The translations under genes and the position numbers were made by a program. Source: Paraniabella defluvii (GTDB lineage: Bacteria > Bacteroidota > Bacteroidia > Chitinophagales > Chitinophagaceae). Taken from it: a DNA stretch of 64,000 nucleotides. Positions within the stretch are counted from its first letter, which is position 1; every line of letters begins with the position of its first letter. The DNA lies in the NCBI GenBank assembly GCA_019316985.1, contig CP079215.1, positions 2,232,001-2,296,000 of the forward strand, given 5' to 3'. The notes under the pieces are model-generated. The model saw only the letters and a list, made by a program, of their open reading frames with translations. It ran no database searches and was not told the DNA's origin. Positions 55,148 through 64,000 of this stretch are shown one piece after another.

Positions 55148-56601
55148 ATGAAATTAAAAATATCTGGATTGCTTTTTTCGCTTTCCATTTTATTGTTTTC
55201 CTGCCAGAAGTACCTTGATAAAAATATGGAAGGTAAGGTGCCGGTAGATCAGGCTTTCCAAACCGCAGACCAGGCTAAAGAGGCACTTGTAGGAATTTAC
55301 TCCCAAATGAGAAAATGGGGAATGATAGGATTCAATTATTCCATTGTTTTGGAAATTACCAGCGATAACTCTATTAAGGGTGGTGTGCCCGGAGATGCCG
55401 CTTTTATCAACCAATATGATCAATTCACCTTTGCGGCAAATGAAGGGCAAATCAATGATTTATGGATAGCCAGATACCAGTTAATTAATCTGTGCAATCA
55501 GGCTATTACAAAAATACCACCCATCTCAATGGACGAGTCGTTGAAGAATCGGTTAATAGCCGAAGCTAAATTCTGCAGAGCAACCTTCTATTTCGATCTT
55601 GTGCGCGCGTTTGGCGATGTTCCGATGCCGTTAGACCCTGCTTTGGCTGTGGAAGCATCGGTAACCAGAACCCCTGAAAGCGAAGTATATAATCAGATAA
55701 TTGCAGACTTAAATGATGCAATTGCTGTGCTTCCCGATTCTTATTCCGGCGCGGAAATAGGACGTGCCACGAAAGGAGCTGCCAGGGGATATCTTGCCAA
55801 AGTGTATCTGATCTAAAGCAATGGGATAATGTACTGGCCCAAACTTCAGCTATTATTAGCTCAGGCCGCTACTCGCTGGCTCCTAATTTTTACAATATGT
55901 TTCGTGTGCCGGGAGAAAACGGTGTAGAGTCCTTATTTGAAGTACAAAATTATGCAGTTGCTGGTAATGGAGATCTAAGTAATTCCCAGTATTCGCAGAC
56001 GCAGGGTATAGTTGGCCCTGGCGGCTATGGCTGGGGCTTTAATGCTCCATCTGATAACCTGGCCCAGGCTTTTGATGCTGCAGGAGATATTGTTCGCAAG
56101 AAAGCAACCATTTTATATAATGGCGATATAATGCCTGGAGGCGAAACGATTTTGGGTGTAGGAATAAATGGTATGGATGGAGTTGTAAGGCCCCGCTATA
56201 ATGGTAAGGCATATATACCCATCAGTCAGCAGGTGGCAGGTGTGAACTCAGGAGCTGAGCAGAATGTAAGAAAGTTGAGATATGCGGAAATATTGCTTAT
56301 TGATGCCGAAGCCAAACTAAATAAAGGCGATGTAAATGGCGCAGCTACTTCACTAAATTTGGTACGGGCAAGAGCGCAACTGTTACCCATTGCTGCGCCA
56401 ACGATGCAAAATATCTGGAATGAGCGCAGGTTAGAGTTGGCGATGGAAAATGACAGGTTTTTTGATTTAGTGCGTACAGGACAGGCCGCTGCGGTTTTGG
56501 GTCCTCTTGGTTTTAAAGTTAATAAGAACGAGCACTTTCCAATTCCCCAAACTTTCATCGATGTAACTAACGGAATTATTAAGCAAAACCCGGGTTATTA
56601 A
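55148..56601 (+). CDS. SusD/RagB-family lipoprotein of the glucan locus
   Basis: About 485 residues: lipoprotein signal (MKLKISGLLFSLSILLFSC), then KYLDKNMEGKVPVDQAFQTADQAKEALVGIY, the SusD N-terminal block, helices with IAEAKFCRATFYFDLVRAFGDVPMP, and a C-terminal RKLRYAEILLIDAEAKL and IWNERRLELAMENDRFFDLVRTG, canonical RagB/SusD signatures, ending in KQNPGY. It is the substrate-binding lid of the preceding SusC. One frame break lies near 55813. A 20-bp gap to susC indicates co-transcription. Confidence 0.87.
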
Positions 56602-56812
56602 AAGGTGCGCCATATGTGGATGGCCAGGTGAGAGCCATAAATGTTTGGGGCTGGCCCTAATTAACCCTTAGTACAAAAAATTATATTTTAAAAATAGCTT
56701 TAGGGAGCCGCTGATATAGTCAGTGGCTCCTTAAAAGTTGTGTAAAATGGTAACAATTGAAAAAAGATTTTATCATATTTTTATTTGTTGCTCAATAAAG
56801 ACCCTATTTGAA

Positions 56813-58511
56813 ATGGCGTTTTTAAATTAACGAGGGATCTCAAGATAATAATTTTGTTTTCCTGTATACTACTGCTATCCTGTGGATCAAAAGATGAAAT
56901 AGCCCCGCCTGTTAGCATTATAAAAGCCCCATTGCTGCAAACAGCAACATTAAATAATACATCTTTAAGTTCCACTTTGTTGAATGCATCAATTAAGCCA
57001 CAAATAAAACTTAATTTTTCTCAGCCTCTGAAAGTTAGTACCGCGGCGGCTTCTGTAACATTAAGGGATAATATTGGCAACTCTGTTCCGGTGTTGGTTT
57101 CGGTTACGAACGGAGATTCTGCAATTCTTATTCAAAGTGTAAATGCGCTTGTTTATCTGACACAGTATAATCTTACAATAGCTACAAACCTTCAATCTGC
57201 ATCCGGAGGTAATTTACAATCTGCTGTTGAAAAAAAGTTTGTTACACATCTCGACTCTTCCCGAAAATTTCCCATGCTTACTGATGAGCAACTTTTAGAC
57301 AAAATACAGCAACAAACATTAAAATATTTCTGGGACTTTGCACATCCTTCCAGCGGCATGATCAGGGAGGAAGCAAGCATGCACCGGATATTGTAACCAG
57401 TGGCGGCACTGGTTTTGGAGTAATGGCGCTGATAGCAGGAATGGAAAGGGGATTTATTGATAAAGCGCAGGGATTGGATCGCATAAAAATGATTGTCTCA
57501 TTTTTAAAAAAATAAAGCACAGCGCTTTCACGGCGCATTTCCTCATTGGTTGAATGGCACTTCAGGAGCTGTTGTCCCGTTTAGTACCAATGATAATGGC
57601 GCCGATCTGGTCGAGACTTCTCTTCTGATGATGGGACTAATTACAGCCCGCCAATATTTTGCCGGGGCCGATGCTTCGGAGGTTAACCTGCGAAATGATA
57701 TCAATAGCTTATGGAATGGAGTGGAATGGGACTGGTTCCGGCAGAACAGTCAAAACGTTTTATACTGGCATTGGAGTCCCTCTTCGGCCTGGACAATGAA
57801 CCTTAAGGTTCAGGATGGAATGAATGCCTGATCACCTATGTACTGGCGGCGTCTTCCCCACCCATACCATCACGAAGGATGTTTATGATAACGGATGGGC
57901 AAGAAATGGTGCACTTAAAAACGGGAATACTTACTATAACTATATATTACCATTAGGAGAAAATATGGGCGGCCCGCTTTTTTTTTGCACATTATTCTTT
58001 TATGGGCATTAATCCAAAAGGTTTAAGTGATGGCTATGCTAATTATCAAACACAAACAAAAAATCATACGCTTATCAATTACCAGTATTGCAAAGCCAAT
58101 CCCAAAGGATATTATGGGTATAGTGATTCAGTATGGGGACTTACCGCCAGTAATATAAAAGACGGCTATACTGCATCTTCACCTACCAATGACCAGGGCT
58201 TTATTGCGCCAACGGCAGCCATTTCTTCTATGCCCTACACACCAGCTGAGTCGATGGCTGCGTTGAAGTTCTTTTATTATGTTTTAGGAGATAAATTATT
58301 TAAAGAGTACGGGTTTGTGGATGCTTTTTCTTTAGACGTGGTAAAGAATAACGGCGCCTGGTTTGCCGATGCCCACTTAGCTATTGATCAGGGGCCTATT
58401 GTAGTGATGATCGAAAATTACCGGTCGGGCCTGCTTTGGAGCTTATTTATGAACGCTCCCGAAGTAAAGGCAGGATTGAAGAAGCTGGGATTTACAGGTC
58501 CCGGCCTGTAA
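56813..58511 (+). CDS. GH144-type glycoside hydrolase (glucoamylase-like domain), lipoprotein
   Basis: About 565 residues. Restoring one T near 56820 gives an N-terminus MAFFKLTRDLKIIILFSCIL ending in a lipobox LLLSC. An Ig-like domain follows (ATLNNTSLSSTLLN to KKFVTHLD), then a (alpha/alpha)6 catalytic domain: QTLKYFWDFAHPSSGM, LVETSLLMMGL, HWSPSSAWTMNLKVQGWNECLI, GPLFFAHYSFMGINPK, FIAPTAAISSMPYTPAESM, IDQGPIVVMIENYRSGLLW. This is the PF10091/GH144 pattern. GH144 was founded on an endo-beta-1,2-glucanase of Chitinophaga pinensis, so beta-1,2-glucan is the likely substrate. Other breaks lie near 57375, 57512, 57828 and 57985. Confidence 0.82.
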
Positions 58512-58547
58512 AAAAAGTTTGGGTTTTATGGAATTAATTTAATCCAA

Positions 58548-58555
58548 TACTTTTG
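58548..58555 (+). promoter_or_regulatory. -7 box at the ECF sigma gene start
   Basis: TACTTTTG at 58548-58555 overlaps the first candidate TTG start (58553), which argues for the second TTG at 58562 or a leaderless start. Confidence 0.35.
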
Positions 58556-59176
58556 CAGAACTTGAAATTCAATAGTATCCATAACGGGGATCTCATTGGA
58601 GACGAACTGCGCCAGCTTCAACACAAAATACAAAAAGGAGATACGGTTGCTTTTACGCGGCTATATAGTATCCTGTTCAAGCGGCTGTATGGCTTTTCAT
58701 TTTCAATTGTGAAGGTGGCTGATCTCGCTCATGAAGTAGTGGAAGATGTGCTGTTGAAACTATGGATGCAGCGGGAGAAAATAAATGCTATTCAAAACCT
58801 GTCCGTTTATCTTTATGTAGCCGTTAAGAATCAATCCCTGAATAAACTGGCTTCAAAAGCAAGTCAATGGTTAAACGAAGATTTCGATGAAATGACGCCT
58901 GAGATAGCTGCGATTCATAACGATCCGCTCAGGCTGATGATTACCAAGGAAATGCTCGCTAAAATCAATGAAGCTATTGAAAACCTCCCTCCCCGGTGTA
59001 AAATGATCTTTAAGTTAGTTCGAGAAGACGGACTACGCTATAAAGAAGTAGCCGAAATTCTCAATATATCTGTTAATACGATTGATGTGCAAATGGCTAC
59101 AGCCGTTAAACGTATCTGCGAGTCGTTAGGCCTTTCCCACAAACAGCCTTCTGCGCTTTTCTCCGGAAAAAAATAA
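58553..59176 (+). CDS. ECF RNA polymerase sigma factor, FecI-like
   Basis: A 207-residue intact sigma-70-family protein with region 2 (AFTRLYSILFKRLYGFSFSIV, then LKLWMQREKINAI, SVYLYVAVKNQSLN) and region 4 (LPPRCKMIFKLVREDGLRYKEVAEILNISVNTIDVQMATA), no region 3 or anti-sigma fusion. The next genes are a FecR-like anti-sigma factor and an STN-containing SusC, the standard Bacteroidetes trans-envelope signalling set. The start is uncertain: no ATG is in frame, only TTG at 58553 and 58562. Confidence 0.85.
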   Translation: MQNLKFNSIHNGDLIGDELRQLQHKIQKGDTVAFTRLYSILFKRLYGFSFSIVKVADLAHEVVEDVLLKLWMQREKINAIQNLSVYLYVAVKNQSLNKLASKASQWLNEDFDEMTPEIAAIHNDPLRLMITKEMLAKINEAIENLPPRCKMIFKLVREDGLRYKEVAEILNISVNTIDVQMATAVKRICESLGLSHKQPSALFSGKK

Positions 59177-59255
59177 AAAAAAAGTTGTTTTTCTTATAGT
59201 AGATGGTTTGAATTTCCCTGTCCTTATATAGTATAACGGTTATCTGTTTGCTATA

Positions 59256-60304
59256 ATGAGGATTGATGAAGACATATGGAAATTAATGTCACGCTGTGTT
59301 TTTAACGAAGCGAGCGAGGATGAAGTGTGCAACAGTTTCAGCAGTTACTGAATAATAACCCGGTTTTACAACAACAGTACGATTTGCTCCGCCAGGTATT
59401 CGGAGCTCCTGGTGCTCCTGCTTTAACAGACCCTGGTAATTATGAATCCCAGGCTTTAAGCCTATTAGATAAGGCAGAAAAGTTGGACGTTCTGATCCGC
59501 CAGGAAAATATACGTCCCCTGTAAAGAAAATAAAATACTGGCTGGTGGCTGCTTCAGTAGCCGCATTGATGGCAGCAGCGGCAACAGTTTTTTATAATAC
59601 AGGCGCTAAAAAATCGGAACGCAAAATTGCCGGCATTGCAAAGAATGGCGAACGGAAAGCAATGGTATTGACAGATGGCACCAAAGTATGGCTAAATGCC
59701 GGCTCCAGGTTGAGCTACCTGCCCGGATTTGGTACAGCCACGAGGGAGGTAGAATTGGACGGAGAAGCTTTTTTGACGTTACAGAAGATAAAGCGAGACC
59801 TTTTGTGGTGCATGCCGAGCATCTGTTGATCAAGGTATTGGGAACTGCGTTTAATGTAAAGGCTTATGATGAAGATCATTCGGTAACCACCTCATTATAT
59901 AGAGGGTTGGTGAGCATTACCAGGGATCAGGAAGGAGAAAAGAGCCAGCCTATTTTATTATATCCGCATCAGAAACTGATTGTGCCTGTTGGTACTCAAA
60001 AGGCCGAAAGCCGGTCCGCATCCTCTAAAGAACTGCCAGCTGTTAAAATAGAGTTCCTGGATAGCTCGCAGGCTGAGCCCAGGCGTATAGAAACCTCCTG
60101 GATCTACAACCGGTTGGAGTTTCGGGAGATAATTTCATTGCCCTTGCTTATAAAATGCAGCACTGGTTCGATGTAAAAATCCACTTTGAAGATGAACGGG
60201 TGAAGCAATTAAATTTTAACGGTTCTTTCGAAAAAGAAACGATTGACCAGGCGATGAAAGCACTTCAAATGGCCAATCCTTTTAAATATAAAATAAAAAA
60301 ATAA
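59256..60304 (+). CDS. FecR-family anti-sigma factor
   Basis: About 348 residues. The cytoplasmic N-terminal domain (MRIDEDIWKLMSRCVFNEAS, then QQFQQLLNNNPVLQQQY) would bind the sigma factor. A single transmembrane helix follows (YWLVAASVAALMAAAATVFY). The periplasmic FecR domain holds RKAMVLTDGTKVWLNAGSRL, LDGEAFFDVTEDKARPFVVHA and VKVLGTAFNVKAY-type segments, ending in a domain (TIDQAMKALQMANPFKYK) that resembles an STN fold. Frame breaks lie near 59328, 59520, 59772 and 60130. It receives a signal from the SusC STN domain and releases the sigma factor, by family analogy. Confidence 0.83.
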
Positions 60305-60435
60305 TGAGGTATTTATTTATGCTGCTCCATAGGCTGCATCTGCACTAAGCTGCCAAAGAGGTTCCAATCAGTTAGTTTATCGTAATGCCTGTCAAAATGA
60401 AAAAGTAGATAGGAAAACCTAAAATCAATTATCGA

Positions 60436-63400
60436 ATGAAATGCTTGCAAAAAGATGTTGCCCATCTGCACACAACTAAAGTTTTAATTGCTATGAAATT
60501 GATGCTGATGCTCTTGTTGTTTACTTTTAACCTGAATGCTACAGGGTTTAGCCAACACCGCATCTCTCTGAAAATAAAGAAAACAGAGATCTCTGAAATT
60601 TTTAGAACATTAGAGAGCCTGTCGTCTTACCGTTTTCTCTACAACAATGATCTGATGGGGCTGAAGACAAAAACTTCGGTCAATGTAAAAGATGCAACTA
60701 TAGACGAAATACTACCGGTATTATTGTTTCATACCAATATGACTTATCATAAGATGGAAAATAACCTGGTGGTAATCAAAGAAGATCCACTAGCCAGAAA
60801 GGACATCAATATAACCGGGCAGGTTACCGACAGCTCAGGTGCGCCTTTATCCGGTGTTTCGGTACAGGTAAAGAATACCGACATCGGTACAGTTACAAAT
60901 AATGAAGGGCGATTTACGATTAGCGTACCCGATGGCAATAGCATACTGGTTTTCTCCAGGGTGGGATACGAAACTGTAGAGCATAGTCTGAACGGCGGCA
61001 CTTCGGTGAATATTACCCTGGCTGCTTCCCAGGCCGTGTTAGACCAGGTAGTGGTAGTGGGTTATGGTACCCAAAGAAAGAGAGATTTAACCGGTTCGAT
61101 CGCTTCTGTAAGAGGAGGAGATTGCTAAAATGCCGGCAACAAATCCTATCGCCTCTTTACAGGGAAAGGTAGCCGGCTTAACTATTTCGAATGTGGGTAA
61201 TGCCGGAGGAAGTCCTGTGGTACGTATACGTGGTGTAAATAGTACTACCAGCGCCAGCCCGGTATATGTAGTGGATGGTCTTTTGGTGGACAACATAGAG
61301 TTCTTAAACCCGATGGACATTGAATCAATAGATGTATTAAAAGATCCTTCATCGATTGCTATTTACGGCTTAAGGGCTGCGAATGGGGTGATTGCAGTAA
61401 CTACAAAACAGTCCGCAAGAGGAAAAACACGCGTTAATTTTCAGAGCATTTTTAGTATGCAGCAGGTTCGGGACAGGATTAAAGTTACAGATGCTGAAGG
61501 ATTTATTAAACTGTTCCAGGCACAGGAAGTAAATATGAATGTGCCCGCAGCCAGCCGGTTCAACTTCACCAATTTTACAGCGAATACCAACTGGCAGGAC
61601 CAGATATTTCAAAATGCGCTGATGAGTTCCAATAATATCAGTGTTTCCAATAACGGAGAAAAATCATCTACCTATTTAAATATCGGGTACACCGATCAGG
61701 ATGGTGTGTTGAAAAACGATTCTTATCAGCGGTATCTTTTGCATCTGAAAGAGGAGATCAGGATCAATAAGTCTATTAAAGTAGGTGCAGATATTTCAGG
61801 CTACCATGCTTCTTTAATCCTCCGGCAGGTTCAATCAGTCACGCTTTATGGGCTGCTCCTGTCTTCCCGATACAGGTGGATGAAAACACTTTTTACAGCC
61901 CGCCTGTTTTTCAAAGCTCATCAATCAGCAATCCCGCCGCAAGCCTAAAAGGGATGACAGAAACTCGGTAAATAAAAATTACCGGGCCCTGGGCAGCGTA
62001 TTTGCAGAAATAAAACTCCCTTATAATTTAACCTGGCGTTCAACCGTATACGGCGATCTGATCTTTTTACAAGAAGAAGTTATACCCGCTTGCCATTTAG
62101 CTATGTGAATCTGAGCGATGGCTCTGTAACACGCGATACAACCGCCAAAAGCTCTATACGCCAGGTACAGGGAGAAAGTAAGCGTTTCCAGCAGGATCAC
62201 ACGTTAACTTATGACGTTAAGCTGGGCGGAGGACATTCGCTGACGGCTGTTGGGGGTATTACTACGCTGTATAATAGCGGATCCGTGGTAGATGTATCGG
62301 CCAGGGATAATGCTTTATTGATACCCGATGATCCTAATTACTGGTATCTGCCCATCATTACAGATCCGCTTTAACGGCTAATGCCGCTGATGGAAGAAAT
62401 TTTGAGAATGCTATGTTTGGTAGTTTCCTTCGGGGCTTACTCCTATAATGGCAAATATCTTTTAAATGCTACCCTAAGGAGAGACGGCTCTTCTAAATTT
62501 GATAATCAAAATAAATGGGCCACTTCAGGAAGCGTTGGCCTGGGTTGGGTAATAAGCCAGGAAGCGTTTTTCGAAGAAGCATTATCTGTTATCAATTTTC
62601 TGAAACTAAGAGGCGCCTGGGGACGATTAGCCAACTCAATGGTATACCAGATAATCTCTTCCGCCCCGGTTTGAGAGCAGGGCAGGGTGCTGTTTTTGGC
62701 GATATTGTTTATCCCTCTATTATTGCCGCCTACAGGCCCGATCCTAATATCAACTACGAGTTTGTGGGTGGCTTTGACGCAGGGTTAGATGTTCGGCTTT
62801 TAGACAACAGGTTAAACGCTGAATTTTCGGTATACAACCGCACTACTACCAATATATTATCTAATATCACGTTGCCCAATCTTGACATTCCCTTTACAAC
62901 CAATCTTGGCAAAATAACCAACAAGGGAATAGAGCTAAGCATGGGGTGGCAGGATAAGATAGGTAGTGATTTTAGCTATAATGTATCAGCTAATTTCGGC
63001 CATAACCGCAATACGGTAAATTCTATAGGAAGCGGTTTTGACTTCCAGTTAGTAGGCAACGGCGGTATCAACCTGACAAGAGCCGGGCAGTCGATCGGAT
63101 ATTTTTATGGATACCGGCAGGTAGGAATATATCAAACTACTGCCGATCTTGTAAAAATGGCATCGTTTACCACTTCAAAGCCAGGAGATATAGCATACGC
63201 CGATATTAACGGCGATGGAGTACTTACTGCTGCAGACCGGGAATACCTGGGGTCTCCTTTTCCGGCATACAACTTCGGAGGCTCTGTTACGCTGAATTAT
63301 AAAGGCGTTGATTTTTGTTGGAAGGGCAGGGACAAACCGGGCATAAAATATACGCACAAAGAAGAGCGGCCAATTTTACCGCGCTTAACTTTGAAGCCAA

Positions 63401-63743
63401 TCGTATCAATGCATGGACAGGACCCGGAACTACGAACGTAGAGCCTATCCTGGATAACTCTCGTTCCAATAATTTCCTTTTTAGCACTTATTACCTAGAA
63501 CCGGGCGATTATTTCAGGTTAAGAACCTTGCAGCTTGGCTATACTTTTAATCCAACTTTCCTGTCGGGCATTGGAATATCAAATGCGAGATTTTATGTAA
63601 GCGGGCAAAACTTAAAAACCTGGAGTAAGGTTACAGGATATTCACCAGAGCCGATTATCGATAATATATTGGGTGGCGGTGCTGACAATGGAAGGTATCC
63701 GGTTCCCGCGGTGTATTCTGTAGGTCTTAATTTGACATTTTAA
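60436..63743 (+). CDS. SusC/RagA-family transporter with N-terminal STN signalling domain
   Basis: About 1100 residues. A signal peptide (LMLMLLLFTFNLNATGFSQ) precedes an STN domain (ISLKIKKTEISEIFRTLESLSSYRFLYNND) that contacts FecR. A carboxypeptidase-regulatory-like domain follows (NITGQVTDSSGAPLSGVSVQVKNT), then the SusC motif VVVVGYGTQRKRDLTGSIA, plug blocks VRIRGVNSTTSASPVYVVDG and SIDVLKDPSSIAIYGLRAANGV, and a barrel ending in YSVGLNLTF. Frame breaks lie near 61125, 61815, 61900, 62070, 62370, 62410, 62645, 63320 and 63345. The cargo is unknown; no enzyme gene is visible before the window ends. Confidence 0.85.
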
Positions 63744-63785
63744 GAAAAAGAGCTGGCTTTAAAACAATCAATTATTCAAAATATC

Positions 63786-63799
63786 GGCCTGTACAGGCC
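63786..63799 (+). repeat. Perfect palindrome between susC and susD
   Basis: GGCCTGTACAGGCC, a 14-bp perfect palindrome, in the 76-bp gap between the STN-SusC gene and its SusD. Such intercistronic hairpins may slow or process the transcript and set the SusC:SusD ratio. Confidence 0.5.
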
Positions 63800-63819
63800 T
63801 TGAAATAAAAAGTTTAGAT

Positions 63820-64000
63820 ATGAAATCTTCGAACAAAGCAGGTCAGGCAGGTCAGATAGTAGTAGCGCTGCTGTTGGTATTACTATCTGGCAGCTGTAAA
63901 AATTTCTGGACACCCGGGCTCAGGGGTCCTACAACCTGGATGACTATCCGTATCCTACCGGCTCCGGCCCGTATGATCAGTTTCTGTTTGGCGCCTATAA
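63820..64000 (+). CDS. SusD-family lipoprotein, 5' end only
   Basis: Partial; runs off the window. It begins MKSSNKAGQAGQIVVALLLV with a lipobox (LLSGSC) and then KNFLDTRAQGSYNLDDYPYPTG, the N-terminal pattern of SusD proteins, after restoring one C near 63908. It is the expected partner of the STN-SusC gene 77 bp upstream. Ligand unknown. Confidence 0.75.
   Translation, partial: MKSSNKAGQAGQIVVALLLVLLSGSCKNFWTPGLRGPTTWMTIRILPAPARMISFCLAPI

Overview
The window is about 64 kb of a Bacteroidetes chromosome, most probably from the order Chitinophagales (Chitinophagaceae-like). The evidence is the combination of gldC, DUF4290, DUF5522, DUF5689, three SusC-type receptors with SusD partners, FecI/FecR regulation, a GH144-type glucanase, near absence of Shine-Dalgarno sequences, and repeated TAnnTTTG (-7) promoter boxes. 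The genus cannot be decided from the sequence. No tRNA, rRNA, CRISPR array, insertion sequence or prophage was seen.

Almost every long gene is split by one-base (rarely two-base) indels, nearly always in short homopolymers, while conserved motifs continue in the next frame. I read this as unpolished sequence and not as mass gene decay. Gene spans below are therefore whole-gene spans across these breaks. Only one feature (a PIN-domain tail near 48.4 kb) is called a remnant.

Layout. 0-10.6 kb: housekeeping genes (purF, sixA-like phosphatase, trmB, DUF5522, an alkyltransferase-like protein, a MocR regulator divergent from a TonB-dependent receptor, DUF4290, a glycosyltransferase-like protein, gldC, an RluA-type pseudouridine synthase). 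10.6-17.8 kb: a surface-glycan locus with five glycosyltransferase-type genes, including a tandem pair of related GT4 genes, and a lipoprotein predicted to be a beta-propeller. 18.3-26 kb: LON-domain protein, coaX, an outer-membrane protein and lptC in overlapping order, an SDR enzyme, lptB, a TonB_C-like protein and a GH3-type ligase. 26.3-37.6 kb: a co-directional glycerol/glycerophosphodiester locus, glpD-susC-susD-like-DUF5689-GDPD-glpK-glpF, which would carry a glycerophospho-compound from the cell surface to dihydroxyacetone phosphate. 37.7-51.5 kb: idi, a short-form carB, a subtilase, an M23 peptidase, bcp, a Uma2 protein, asd, a porin, a pfkB kinase and rpoN. 52-58.5 kb: a susC-susD-GH144 polysaccharide utilisation locus, probably for beta-1,2-glucan. 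58.5-64 kb: an ECF sigma/FecR pair next to an STN-containing SusC and the start of its SusD.

The most notable observation is in front of asd on the minus strand. A consensus promoter is followed by a 13-codon open reading frame rich in Lys, Thr and Ile codons (MTIKKHTKIKKHP), whose stop codon overlaps one arm of an antiterminator. A perfect intrinsic terminator then lies about 25 nt before the asd start. This is the architecture of a ribosome-mediated transcription attenuator, with codons for end products of the pathway that Asd feeds.
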